From contig DVMI01000028.1 in the NCBI GenBank assembly GCA_018715085.1, positions 1-50,753 of the forward strand: a stretch of DNA of 50,753 nucleotides, in the 5' to 3' direction. Of this stretch, positions 38,526 to 48,470 are shown one piece after another. The notes under the pieces were generated by a model, which was not told the DNA's origin, did no database searches, and worked only from the letters and a program-made list of their open reading frames with translations. The position numbers and the translations under genes were made by a program. Numbering within the stretch: position 1 is the stretch's first letter; each line of letters opens with the position of its first letter. The DNA comes from Candidatus Avidesulfovibrio excrementigallinarum. Lineage in GTDB: Bacteria > Desulfobacterota > Desulfovibrionia > Desulfovibrionales > Desulfovibrionaceae.

Positions 38526-41500
38526 ATGCTCCATCGACTGGAAGCCGGCGTTTTTGCCCATATTGACGACACTCCTGGCCGCAAGACGGCCGTGCGCATC
38601 TGCGAGGCGCTTGGCCTTGCCGTCAAGGCTGTCCGCCAGGTCAAGGTATTTACCTTAAGCGGTTTCACGACGGAGCAGGCGCAGCTCCTTCTTGACCGCG
38701 ACGCACTTCACGACCCTGTCCTTCAGGAAGCCTCTCTCACGCCTCTGCCCTGCAATGCGGACTGGATCATCGAAGTGGGCTTCCGGCCCGGCGTGACAGA
38801 CAACGAAGGCCGCACTGCCAGAGACACTGCGGCGTTGGTGCTGGGCATCAAGGAAAGTGCCGAACGCGAAAAACTGGCCGTCTACACCTCGGTGCAGTAC
38901 CGGCTCGACGCGCCCACGCTGACCCGGCAGGATGTGGAGCGCATTGCCGGCGGACTGCTGGCCAACGAACTTATTCAGCGGTTTGAAATCCGCTCCGGCA
39001 AAGAGCTGGCTGCCCATCCGTTTGAAGCCCGGGCCGCCAAAGTGACCGGCACGGCCAACGATGTTGTGGACGTCATTGCACTTTCCACCATGAATGACGC
39101 TGCGCTCATGGCACTCAGCCGCGAGCGCACCCTGGCGCTCAGCCTTGCAGAAATGCGGGCTATCCAGCGCCATTTCAGCGATCCTGCTGTGCGCGAAGCC
39201 CGGGCTGCCCTGCACCTGCCCGCCGATCCGCTCGACGCCGAACTTGAAATGCTGGCCCAGACCTGGTCCGAGCACTGCAAGCACAAAATCTTTGCCTCGA
39301 AAGTCCGCTATGAAGACAAGGAAAGCGGACGCAGCGAACACATCGACAACCTTTACAAAACCTTCATCATGGGCCCGACCCGGGCTATCCGCGAACGGCG
39401 CGGAGAGGCAGACTTCTGCCGTTCCGTGTTCACCGACAACGCCGGGGTCATTGCCTTCACCGACACGCACGACGCCTGCATCAAGGTCGAAACGCATAAC
39501 AGCCCCTCTGCGCTCGACCCCTATGGCGGCGCACTGACCGGTATTGTCGGCGTGAACCGCGACCCGCTGGGCACCGGCCTTGGGGCGGAACTGGTCTGCA
39601 ATACCGACGTGTTCTGCTTTGCCTCGCCATTTCATGACGATCCCCTGCCGCCGCGCCTGCTGCACCCTCGCCGTGTGCTTGAAGGCGTGCGTGAAGGGGT
39701 GGAGCACGGCGGCAACAAGTCCGGGGTGCCCACCGTCAACGGCTCTGTCGTGTTTGACGAGCGCTATCTTGGCAAACCCCTCGTGTACTGCGGCACGGTA
39801 GGCCTTCTGCCCCACGAAGTCCCCGGCCTCGGCGGCAAAGGCGCGCCGCGTCCTGGCTATGCCAAGGCCGCCCGTCCTGGTGACGCCATCGTCATGATTG
39901 GCGGCCGCATCGGCGCCGACGGCATCCACGGCGCCACCTTCTCCTCTGAAGAACTGCACGAAGGATCCCCGGCTACAGCGGTACAGATTGGCGACCCCAT
40001 CACCCAGCGCAAGGTTGTGGACTTTGTCATCCGCGCACGGGATCTGGGCCTCTACAGCGCCATCACTGACAACGGCGCGGGCGGACTGGCCTCTTCTGTG
40101 GGTGAAATGGCCGAAGACACCAACGGGTGCGAAATGGATTTGTCGCGCGCGCCGCTCAAGTACGACGGCCTGCGCCCCTGGGAAATTCTGCTTTCGGAAG
40201 CGCAGGAGCGCATGACGCTGGCTGTGCCGCAGGCCCAGCTTGACAAATTCCTGGCACTGGCTGCCAGAATGGACGTCGAAGCCACCGTTCTCGGCCACTA
40301 CACCGATTCTGGATTTTTCCATGTGACCCATGGCGAAACCGTGGTGACGCACCTTGACATGGAATTCCTGCACAAGGGCCTGCCGCGCATGGAACTCAAC
40401 GCCGTGTGGCAGGCGCCCGCCAACGAGGACCTCCGCATCGAACGTCCAGACGACGATCAGCGGACCCTGCTGCTCAAGATGCTCGGCCGCCTGAACATCT
40501 GCAGCAAGGAATACATTGTCCGCCAGTACGACCACGAAGTCCGGGGCGGCAGTGTGGTCAAGCCCATGGTTGGCGTCAAGGCCGACGCACCTTCTGACGC
40601 CGGCGTGATCCGGCCTGTGCTGGAATCCGAATCGGGGCTGGTGCTCAGCCACGGGATCTGCCCCAAGTTCAGCGATTACGACACCTACTGGATGACGGCC
40701 AACGCCATCGACGAGGCCGTGCGCAACGCTGTGGCCGTGGGAGGCGATCCCGACTACATGGCCGGTGTGGATAACTTCTGCTGGTGCGACCCCGTAGAAT
40801 CGGAAAAAACGCCGGACGGCGCATACAAGATGGCACAGCTGGTTCGTTCGTGCAAAGCGCTTTCGGACTTCTGCCAGGCCTATGGCGTACCGTGCATTTC
40901 GGGCAAGGATTCCATGAAGAACGACTACACCGGCGGCGGCGTCAAGATCTCCATTCCGCCGACGCTGCTGTTCTCGGTCATGGGCGTGATCCGCGACGTC
41001 AACCACGCAGTGACAAGCGACTTCAAAACGTCCGGCAACAGAATCTATCTTCTCGGCGCAACGCGGCGCGAGCTGGCCGGTTCAGAACTGGCCGATCAGC
41101 TGGGTGTCCGCTGCGGACGAGTGCCCCAGGTGGACGCGGCAGTGGCCCTGGCGGGCTACCGCGCCGCGCATAAGGCTCTGAGCGGCGGGCTTGTGGCGGC
41201 CTGCCACGATCTTTCTGACGGCGGCCTGGCCGTGGCGCTGGCTGAAATGTGCCTTGGCGGCCGGCTTGGAGCTGATATCCGGCTCGACGCGGTGCCGCTG
41301 GGCGCTGGGGAAACGCTGTCAGAAACCGAAGTGCTGTATGCCGAATCGGCAAGCCGCCTGCTGTTTGAAGTGGCAGAAGCCGACGCCGCCGCGTTTGAAG
41401 CCCTGTTTGAAGGATGCCCCGCGGCCCTGGCCTGCATCGGCCGTGTCAGCGACAAGGACGGAGCGCTGCGGATTCCCGGCGTGCTTGAGGTAAGCGTGGA

Positions 41501-41540
41501 CGATCTGGCTGCCGCTTTCAAGCGCACTCTGAACTGGTAA
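38526..41540 (+). CDS. purL: Phosphoribosylformylglycinamidine synthase, PurS-like N-term plus PurL
   Basis: TWSEHCKHKIFASKVRYED, ETHNSPSALDPYGGA, ISGKDSMKNDY; no C-terminal glutaminase domain. Confidence 0.93.
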   Translation: MLHRLEAGVFAHIDDTPGRKTAVRICEALGLAVKAVRQVKVFTLSGFTTEQAQLLLDRDALHDPVLQEASLTPLPCNADWIIEVGFRPGVTDNEGRTARDTAALVLGIKESAEREKLAVYTSVQYRLDAPTLTRQDVERIAGGLLANELIQRFEIRSGKELAAHPFEARAAKVTGTANDVVDVIALSTMNDAALMALSRERTLALSLAEMRAIQRHFSDPAVREARAALHLPADPLDAELEMLAQTWSEHCKHKIFASKVRYEDKESGRSEHIDNLYKTFIMGPTRAIRERRGEADFCRSVFTDNAGVIAFTDTHDACIKVETHNSPSALDPYGGALTGIVGVNRDPLGTGLGAELVCNTDVFCFASPFHDDPLPPRLLHPRRVLEGVREGVEHGGNKSGVPTVNGSVVFDERYLGKPLVYCGTVGLLPHEVPGLGGKGAPRPGYAKAARPGDAIVMIGGRIGADGIHGATFSSEELHEGSPATAVQIGDPITQRKVVDFVIRARDLGLYSAITDNGAGGLASSVGEMAEDTNGCEMDLSRAPLKYDGLRPWEILLSEAQERMTLAVPQAQLDKFLALAARMDVEATVLGHYTDSGFFHVTHGETVVTHLDMEFLHKGLPRMELNAVWQAPANEDLRIERPDDDQRTLLLKMLGRLNICSKEYIVRQYDHEVRGGSVVKPMVGVKADAPSDAGVIRPVLESESGLVLSHGICPKFSDYDTYWMTANAIDEAVRNAVAVGGDPDYMAGVDNFCWCDPVESEKTPDGAYKMAQLVRSCKALSDFCQAYGVPCISGKDSMKNDYTGGGVKISIPPTLLFSVMGVIRDVNHAVTSDFKTSGNRIYLLGATRRELAGSELADQLGVRCGRVPQVDAAVALAGYRAAHKALSGGLVAACHDLSDGGLAVALAEMCLGGRLGADIRLDAVPLGAGETLSETEVLYAESASRLLFEVAEADAAAFEALFEGCPAALACIGRVSDKDGALRIPGVLEVSVDDLAAAFKRTLNW

Positions 41541-41566
41541 GCCCCGCAACACATCGTATTGCCTGC

Positions 41567-41623
41567 CCGGAGGGAAAGAAGGCCCCGTTGATCGGGGATC
41601 TTCTCTTTCCCTCCGGTTTTTCT
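41567..41623 (+). terminator. Strong intrinsic terminator after purL
   Basis: CCGGAGGGAAAGAAGgcCCCGttgatCGGGgatCTTCTCTTTCCCTCCGG then TTTTTC. Confidence 0.9.
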
Positions 41624-41938
41624 TCTCAAAACGCCTTTGCCCTCAACATCGTTCTGCTGCACAAACCGCTTCTGCAAAACGGCCTTACGCCGCCCTTTCG
41701 GCAAGGCGGCGGTCTGCTCCCGCCGCGCCCAGGGGAAGCCGCCTTCCGCGCAAGCCGGCCCGGGGCCCGCCAAAGGCCAGCCTCAGACGAGCCCTGCGTG
41801 TTCACATGGGGCCCCTGCCCCCCTGTCAGAAAGTACCCCGGAGACTCTGAACCGTCCTCCAGGCGCTGCCTGCGGAAAACGGCGCAACCCCTTTGTCCAT
41901 CCTCTGGGCGACGTGCTGCGCAGCATACAGACATGAGA

Positions 41939-41979
41939 CAGCCCGCATACAGGCAACGTTCATGCCTGTATGCGGGCTG
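41939..41979. terminator. Perfect 16-bp hairpin downstream of the deacetylase gene
   Basis: CAGCCCGCATACAGGC-AACGTTCAT-GCCTGTATGCGGGCTG. Confidence 0.8.
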
Positions 41980-42004
41980 CTTTCGCCAGTCACAACACAT
42001 GCGT

Positions 42005-43342
42005 CTATTCGAGAATATACCGCAACGGCGTCACAAGCACGTCGTCCTGACGATCCGTCGCCCACTGTTCCAGGGCGTCCAAGGTTTCAGGACGGATCTG
42101 GGCTACGGCAATGACCTGACCGAGACGGCGCGCATACCGTTCGGCTTCGTCGAGTTCGTCAAGAACCTGCCGCGTTGTGGCGTTGTTTTCGTCAAGCACA
42201 AAATTGACGCGCCAGGCCTCAAGGCCAACGCCCCGGGCCGCGGAATGCAGTACAGAAGCCGCGCCAGCCCGGCTGTCCAGCACAAAAAGACCATTGGCGG
42301 CAGCCTCTTCGCACAGCGCCAGGCACGCACTCCGCGAACTGGTCAGCGACGTGCCCCTGAAATTGATCACGCCTGAGGCCTCGGGCAGACTTTCAAGATT
42401 GCGGCGCAGCGTCGCCCGCTGTTCTTCATCAGACATGGACTGCCGGATAGTGCCGGGCGTGAGCGGTTCCCCGGCCTGCTCCAACGGCTGGTGCAACAAG
42501 AGCTCGTGCCCGCCGGACACGGCGGCTCCCGCCATGCTGCGTCCGTTGGGAGCACCTGGCAGCAGGGCAAGGGCCACAGGCAAATCAAGCGCCAGCGCCT
42601 GTTTGTCGAGTTCCGGATCCACCCCAAAGCCTGTCAGAACCAGCGCCATGAGCGGGCGCCCTGCTGGCGGCGGCGGGGTGAACACGTCGCCCGAAGGCAA
42701 CAAAAACAGTTCATGAGTACGGACGCCGTCGATGGTGACGTCAAGTATGGTCCGTCCGCAGGCTGTGCGGGTCGAAAGCGTCCCTCCCAGCACATTGTTG
42801 ACAATCAGTCCGCTCACCGTTTCGGTGTATGCGTTCAGCAACGTGTCGGGCAGACGGACCTGCATGCGCTGGAAAAGTACGTTTTCGACACGGTTCTGCA
42901 CATGATGCCGCTGCGTTGTCAGCTGGAGAGGTTCAATGCGCGTCGTGCTCAGTCCCATGCGGCGCAGCGCCTGAACCAGCGCGTCGTCCACACGGCTGAC
43001 GTTGCCGGCCAGCGTCCCCGCACTGGTGTCGGAATAGGGCAAGTTCAACGTCTGCAGCGGACCGCGCAAATCGCTGGACTCGTGCGCCGCGGCCTGCTGT
43101 CCGCCCGCGTGGGGCGTGCCGCCCGCCTGCTCTGCTGTGGCAACAATGGATTGCCCCAGCGACGAGGCTTCCTGCGCAATATATTCACCGCCGCTCCACA
43201 AGGCTCCGATAATCAGGCCAAGCAGCCAGCACAGCAGAGAAGCCCACAGCGCGCCCCCGAGCACGCGCAGTGGCTGCGGCGGCAAGTGCGGAGCAAGATG
43301 CCGTTTGAGTGAGGTCCGCAGGGCGGGAAACCATTCGGGCAA
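42005..43342 (-). CDS. Divergent polysaccharide deacetylase (YibQ-like)
   Basis: MALVLTGFGVDPELDKQALALDLPVALALLPGAPNGRSMAGAAVSGGHELLLHQPLEQ; N-terminal TM. Confidence 0.87.
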   Translation of the reverse strand: MPEWFPALRTSLKRHLAPHLPPQPLRVLGGALWASLLCWLLGLIIGALWSGGEYIAQEASSLGQSIVATAEQAGGTPHAGGQQAAAHESSDLRGPLQTLNLPYSDTSAGTLAGNVSRVDDALVQALRRMGLSTTRIEPLQLTTQRHHVQNRVENVLFQRMQVRLPDTLLNAYTETVSGLIVNNVLGGTLSTRTACGRTILDVTIDGVRTHELFLLPSGDVFTPPPPAGRPLMALVLTGFGVDPELDKQALALDLPVALALLPGAPNGRSMAGAAVSGGHELLLHQPLEQAGEPLTPGTIRQSMSDEEQRATLRRNLESLPEASGVINFRGTSLTSSRSACLALCEEAAANGLFVLDSRAGAASVLHSAARGVGLEAWRVNFVLDENNATTRQVLDELDEAERYARRLGQVIAVAQIRPETLDALEQWATDRQDDVLVTPLRYILE

Positions 43343-43418
43343 GAAAACGCTCCTGATTGGCTGGAGGTGTCGGGATCAGGCTCTCTCCGCCAGGCACATC
43401 CCCTGGCGGAGAGACTCC

Positions 43419-44729
43419 TTATCGGATTTGCCGCATTTTGGGCAACGCTTTGACTATCTGCAAGCCCATGCGCAGCTGGTTGTCGTTGGCAAGCAGGGTC
43501 TGGACGTCATCCTCCGACGCGTCCTCGTGCTTGTTTTCTGACTTCTTTTTAGCGCTGTCGTCCGTATTTTCAAGATGCCGGCTCAAATCCTTCTCGCGCA
43601 ACAGCAACATGTCGAGAGGATCTTCCTTGTCCTTTGCCGGTTCAAAGGGAACCAGCAGATCGGGCGTGATGCCTTCCGCCTGGATGGAACGCCCGGACGG
43701 AGTATAGTACAGGGCGATGGTCAGCTTGAGGCCCGTCCCGTCAGAAAGCGGCATGATGTTCTGTACCGATCCTTTGCCAAACGTCGGATCGCCCACCAGC
43801 ATGGCCCGGTTGTGATCGCTGAGCGCGCCGGCCACAATTTCAGAGGCAGACGCTGTTCCTCTGTTGACCAGCACAACCAGCGGCGCGTCCACATCGGTCC
43901 CCTGAGAGCTGGCCTTGAACTCGCGCGATCCTGTGCTGTCGCGGCCGCGCATGGAGACAATGAGCCCCTGAGACAAAAACACGTCAGACACGCTCACGGC
44001 CTGATCAAGCAGGCCTCCGGGATTATAGCGCAGGTCAAGCACAATGCCTTTGATGGCGTTCTTGCTTTCCTTACGGGCGTCAGCCAGCGCGTCCAGCAGT
44101 TCCTGAGTCGTCCGCTCACTGAAACGCGTCAGACGAATCCAGTAATAGCCAGGTTCAAGGGCGCGCGACTTGACGCTGATGAGCGGAATGGCCGCACGCT
44201 TGAGCCGGACGGCCAAAGGCGTCTTGGCGTCTTTATGCAGAATGGACAGCTTGACTTCGGAATTCTTGGGCCCGCGGATACGCGTCACCGCGTCCTGCAA
44301 CGACATGCCCACCGTCGACTCGCCGTTGATTCCCAGGATGATGTCACCCGGCTTGAGGCCGGCCTTGTAAGCCGGCGTTCCTTCAATGGGGGTAACAACA
44401 GTCAACTGGTTGTTGAGCTGTGTGATCTCAATGCCGATCCCGAAGAATTCGCCGGACGTCGTTTCCTGCATGGCCTTGAATTCTTCCTTGTCCAGCATTG
44501 TGGAGTGCGGATCCAGACTTTGCAGCATGCCCCTCAGTGCGCCGTCAACCAGCTCTTCAGTAGGAACTTCGCGCACATAATAACGCCCTACGGCATCAAG
44601 AACCTGGCTGAACCGCTTGAGCGCATTCAGCTTGCCGGTGTCGTCAATGGCCGCGGTACAGGTGCCCGCAGTCCCGCAAAACAGCATTCCCGTCAAAAGA
44701 AGAGTCAGTATCCGAATGGTACGCATCAT
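43419..44729 (-). CDS. ctpA: S41 family C-terminal processing peptidase
   Basis: PDZ GIGIEITQLNNQLTVVTPIEGTPAYKAGLKPGDIIL; active-site region VLVNRGTASASEIVAGAL, FGKGSVQ. Confidence 0.95.
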   Translation of the reverse strand: MMRTIRILTLLLTGMLFCGTAGTCTAAIDDTGKLNALKRFSQVLDAVGRYYVREVPTEELVDGALRGMLQSLDPHSTMLDKEEFKAMQETTSGEFFGIGIEITQLNNQLTVVTPIEGTPAYKAGLKPGDIILGINGESTVGMSLQDAVTRIRGPKNSEVKLSILHKDAKTPLAVRLKRAAIPLISVKSRALEPGYYWIRLTRFSERTTQELLDALADARKESKNAIKGIVLDLRYNPGGLLDQAVSVSDVFLSQGLIVSMRGRDSTGSREFKASSQGTDVDAPLVVLVNRGTASASEIVAGALSDHNRAMLVGDPTFGKGSVQNIMPLSDGTGLKLTIALYYTPSGRSIQAEGITPDLLVPFEPAKDKEDPLDMLLLREKDLSRHLENTDDSAKKKSENKHEDASEDDVQTLLANDNQLRMGLQIVKALPKMRQIR

Positions 44730-45386
44730 GCCTTGCCCCCGCAAAAGGCGGAATTTCTCCTGCGCCGGTCAGGTTCGTCCGGCAACAATCATAGTGACTG
44801 TAAGATCAAGTAGGCATACCGGGATATTTGAAAAAACGCAATGCCGTAGCCGGCCGTCCCCGTGAGAGCGTGCGGCGGGCAGCCACATTTCATGGCTGCA
44901 CGAAAGCGCTTTTGCACCTGCCGGTCAGGCCCGCGCCGTTTTTTTTTTGCAAGCCCGTGTGCTCCATCCGGATAGGATGCCGTTGACGAAACCCGATTTT
45001 TCGTTGACATCCACAAAGATAACGAACAAGCATACCCGAATGGATCTGACGCCGGACAGACGCGGCCGTCCCCCAGTGCAGTCTGACCTCGAGCCGGCCT
45101 TGCTGGCGCACGGCTCTGTTCTGGCAGGCACATGGTGCGGGCTGACGCGCCTGAAGATCCGGTGCGTTCCCCTGCATTTCTGGCAGCGCACGTCTGAGCG
45201 CACACCATGGCAAAGGTCATCTGCTCTGAAGCCGTTTCTCCGTGGAGCACAGCCAAAGCTGACACGGAAACGATTGCCAGGGCACGGCGGAAATGCCTCG
45301 CTGAGTACCGCGCAGGCTCCTGCTGATCAGATCTGGACAACGGAGAGAAAAAACGTCGGGACAACACGTCCGGCGGGGAGGATATT

Positions 45387-46805
45387 GTGGAAGGCAAGCG
45401 TGGCACCTGGAACAGTAACTTCGGATTTATCATGGCGGCCGTCGGTTCTGCCGTGGGGCTCGGCAACATCTGGGGCTTTCCCTATAAAATGGGCTCGTCC
45501 GGCGGTTTTGCCTTTTTGCTGATCTACCTGATTCTGGCCGTGCTTATTGGCTCTGTGGTCATGATCGGCGAACTGGCCATGGGCCGCAGAAGCGGCAGAG
45601 GTGCGGTCGGCGCATACGCCAAACTGGCTTCGCCCAAATTCCGCTGGGTGGGCTGGATGGCCGTGCTTTCCTCGTTCCTCATCATGAGCTTCTATTCCGT
45701 TTTGGGCGGCTACTGTCTGAAATACATGGTCGTGAACCTTGGTGACATGCTGGGAATGAGCTTTGGCTCAAACGGGCTCAATGGCGGTGACATGTTCACG
45801 ATGCTGCTTGAAAACCAGGTTGAATGCGTGGTGTACACGCTGCTCATCATGGTGATTGGCGCAGCCATTGTCATGGGCGGCATATCGGGCGGTATCGAAC
45901 GCTTTTCCAAGTACGCCATGCCCGCGCTGTTCCTCCTGCTCATCGTGGTCATTATCCGCAGCGTCACGCTCGATGGCGCCATGGAAGGCCTGAAGTTCAT
46001 GTTCTCGCCAAACTTCAAGCCGTTTGAAGAAGACTTCATTGCCGTGCTTTCCCTGGCGGGAGGGCAGATGTTCTTCTCGCTCTCCCTTGGTATGGGGATC
46101 ATGATCACTTACGGTTCCTACCTGCCCCGGCGGGAAAACATCCAGCGCAACGCGCTTGTGGTGATTTTTGCCGACACGACAGCGTCCATCCTGTCCGGCA
46201 TGGCCGTCATTCCCGCAGCCTTTGCCCTGGGCGGCGATGGCGCGGCCATGGCCGGCCCCAAACTGTTGTACGTCACGCTGCACAACGTATTCAACTCCAT
46301 GGGCGATATCGGGCCCTTCATTGGCATGCTCTTTTATCTGCTTGTGGTTATTGCCACGGTGACTTCGGTCATTTCCCTCATTGAAGTCATCACAACCTTC
46401 TTCATGGACAACGCCGCAAACCACGGCAAAACGGGCAACCGCCGGAAGATTACCTTTTTTGTCTCCCTGGCCATCATGGCTCTGGCCACGCTTGTGGCTG
46501 CAGACGGCCTCGGCACCAACGGCATCTGGATGCCATTCCAGATCTTTGGCGTCAGCAGCTGGAACGACTGCTGGCTCAGTTTTATGGACATGCTTTCTGA
46601 AGGCGTGATGATGCCGCTGGGAGCGCTGCTTATGTGCCTGTTCATCTCCTACGAGTGGGGCGTGGACAGGGTTGTGACGGAAATGGAACGCTGTGGCGAT
46701 CGCTTTGTCGGCCGCAAGTTCTTTACTCTCTGTTTCAAGGTGATTGCCCCTCTGGGCATGGTCTTTATCCTTTGGGGTCAGCTTAAGGTCTTTGGACTGG
46801 TGTAA
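45387..46805 (+). CDS. Sodium:neurotransmitter symporter (NSS) family transporter
   Basis: WNSNFGFIMAAVGSAVGLGNIWGFPYKMGSSGGFAFLLIYLI; GTG start with SD GGGGAGG. Confidence 0.95.
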   Translation: MEGKRGTWNSNFGFIMAAVGSAVGLGNIWGFPYKMGSSGGFAFLLIYLILAVLIGSVVMIGELAMGRRSGRGAVGAYAKLASPKFRWVGWMAVLSSFLIMSFYSVLGGYCLKYMVVNLGDMLGMSFGSNGLNGGDMFTMLLENQVECVVYTLLIMVIGAAIVMGGISGGIERFSKYAMPALFLLLIVVIIRSVTLDGAMEGLKFMFSPNFKPFEEDFIAVLSLAGGQMFFSLSLGMGIMITYGSYLPRRENIQRNALVVIFADTTASILSGMAVIPAAFALGGDGAAMAGPKLLYVTLHNVFNSMGDIGPFIGMLFYLLVVIATVTSVISLIEVITTFFMDNAANHGKTGNRRKITFFVSLAIMALATLVAADGLGTNGIWMPFQIFGVSSWNDCWLSFMDMLSEGVMMPLGALLMCLFISYEWGVDRVVTEMERCGDRFVGRKFFTLCFKVIAPLGMVFILWGQLKVFGLV

Positions 46806-46840
46806 GAGACGCTTTTTCGACAGCAGTGCCGCCTGCTGCG

Positions 46841-46875
46841 GCGTAAGGGCGTCCTTTTCCCGGACGCTCTTACGC
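46841..46875 (+). terminator. Terminator-like hairpin after NSS transporter
   Basis: GCGTAAGGGCGTCC-TTTTCCC-GGACGCTCTTACGC; preceded by CAGCAG/CTGCTG hairpin. Confidence 0.65.
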
Positions 46876-47260
46876 CAGCCGCTTTTCTTTGCCTGCATAC
46901 GCAACAAGACGGCATGACACCCGTTTTTTCACATTTCCGCCGCCGCTGAATCGCCCGGAAACATGCCTTCCGCCGCACGGGACAATTTTTCTCGCTGCGT
47001 GTACCGAAGGACTCGGCCCGCAACACAAATCGCACCGGGGGACTCGGCACCCGCATGGATCCGCTTTTTATGCGGGGAAACGCGTTTGCAGCAAGGCCGG
47101 ATATGGCGTCTTTGTGCCTCCCGGCAGACGCGCAAGCCCAAGATCCCCTGCTGGCTTGTCGGTTGCGCCAAAACCGCACACAAGCTATCATCCGGCAATC
47201 AACTGACCATCAACCTTCAACGTTTTGTCCGCGCCCCAGGACGTGGTGACAGGACTCCGC

Positions 47261-48085
47261 ATGAACAAACGCTACGAAAACCTTGGTGAAAAGTGGTTTG
47301 CCCTTCTTGATAATCCAGAAAAGGACGCCTTTGCGCTCATGCCCCGCGTCGTCAAAGACGGAGGGACCCGCGAGACTTGGTCTGTCAAAAAAGACGACAG
47401 CGAAACCGTACTGATGGCCTGGCCGGCTGACACGCCTTTGAGGGCTGGCTTGATCCTGCGCGGCAAGCCCGAAAAACACCTTGATCCCGTGTCCATGCTG
47501 CCGCTTCTGGAAGGGCTGCCCCATGACCTGACCGTGGAAGAAGTGCACCCGTGGAGCAATGGCGTGGTGGCGTATGTGGGCGCCTGCCGCAACGAAGGCG
47601 CTCTGCCGCTCTTTTTCTGCGACCCGTTGTATTTCAGGGACGCGCGCATGTTGTCCACTCCCGGCGTGCGTCAGACCTTTCTGCTGGCAGGCATGGCCTA
47701 TGGCGTACGCCGCGCCCTGCTTGACGAAATGACCATCACCGAGGGGCCGGAATACGAAGCCCACGCCAAGGCCTGGATGGAACAGCACCCCGGCAGCGCC
47801 CGCACGGACGTGCCCCAGCTAAAAATTGATCTGCGCGGCAAAACAATCTTCATGCCTGGCGACATGCCCGGCAACTATCAGCTGCGCGCCCCCCTGGCCT
47901 CCGTTGACGAAATCGAATTCGACGGACGCAAGATTTACATGCTGCGCGCGCTGCTTGGCGAGGAAACCCCCAGCCCCATCGCCCTGCTGATCTATGCCAG
48001 CGAAAAAATCTGCAAGAACTATGTGCCCAAACAAGGCGATGAAATCGACGCGCTGCTCTGGTTGCAGGGGCGGCTTCTTGATTAG
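47261..48085 (+). CDS. Conserved-looking hypothetical protein
   Basis: Sustained ORF with consistent codon usage (MNKRYENLGEKWFALLDNPEKDAF...); no family recognised. Confidence 0.7.
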   Translation: MNKRYENLGEKWFALLDNPEKDAFALMPRVVKDGGTRETWSVKKDDSETVLMAWPADTPLRAGLILRGKPEKHLDPVSMLPLLEGLPHDLTVEEVHPWSNGVVAYVGACRNEGALPLFFCDPLYFRDARMLSTPGVRQTFLLAGMAYGVRRALLDEMTITEGPEYEAHAKAWMEQHPGSARTDVPQLKIDLRGKTIFMPGDMPGNYQLRAPLASVDEIEFDGRKIYMLRALLGEETPSPIALLIYASEKICKNYVPKQGDEIDALLWLQGRLLD

Positions 48086-48100
48086 GACGAGCGCACATCT

Positions 48101-48126
48101 CGTAGGAACGCGTAGAAAGCGTAGGA
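48101..48126. repeat. Three short direct repeats CGTAGRA at ~10-bp spacing
   Basis: CGTAGGA 48101, CGTAGAA 48111, CGTAGGA 48120. Confidence 0.5.
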
Positions 48127-48470
48127 CCGTCCAGGTGCAAGCCTGACGCGCCACACGCTCAAGCCCGGACGTCGCCGCCGCGGCTTTTCTCCGCAACGTA
48201 CATGCAACGTTGCTGCAGGGCCGGGCCGGCTTTAGCCGCCCAGGCCCTTTTCGCAAGCGTCAGGCAGATCGCCGGATTTTCTGCCCCTCTCTGAGGTGCC
48301 GGAATATGACGCATGGGGTAAGGCGTCCAGCGAACATCCCGCGGGAAAGCCTGAAAACGTTTGCCCCACCAGCTTTCGGCAGTGCGCCGTTCCAGCCGGC
48401 CGCGGCATCCGGATAACGCCCGGGGCCGCATGCCTGACCGGCATACACCAGACCCGACTTCAGGAGCATC

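Noticed and set aside
38655-41006. 783-aa minus-strand ORF antisense to purL
   Set aside because: Same shadow-ORF pattern; plus strand is unambiguous PurL.
45768-46907. 379-aa minus-strand ORF antisense to NSS transporter
   Set aside because: Shadow of a membrane protein (charged His/Lys/Glu-rich reverse).
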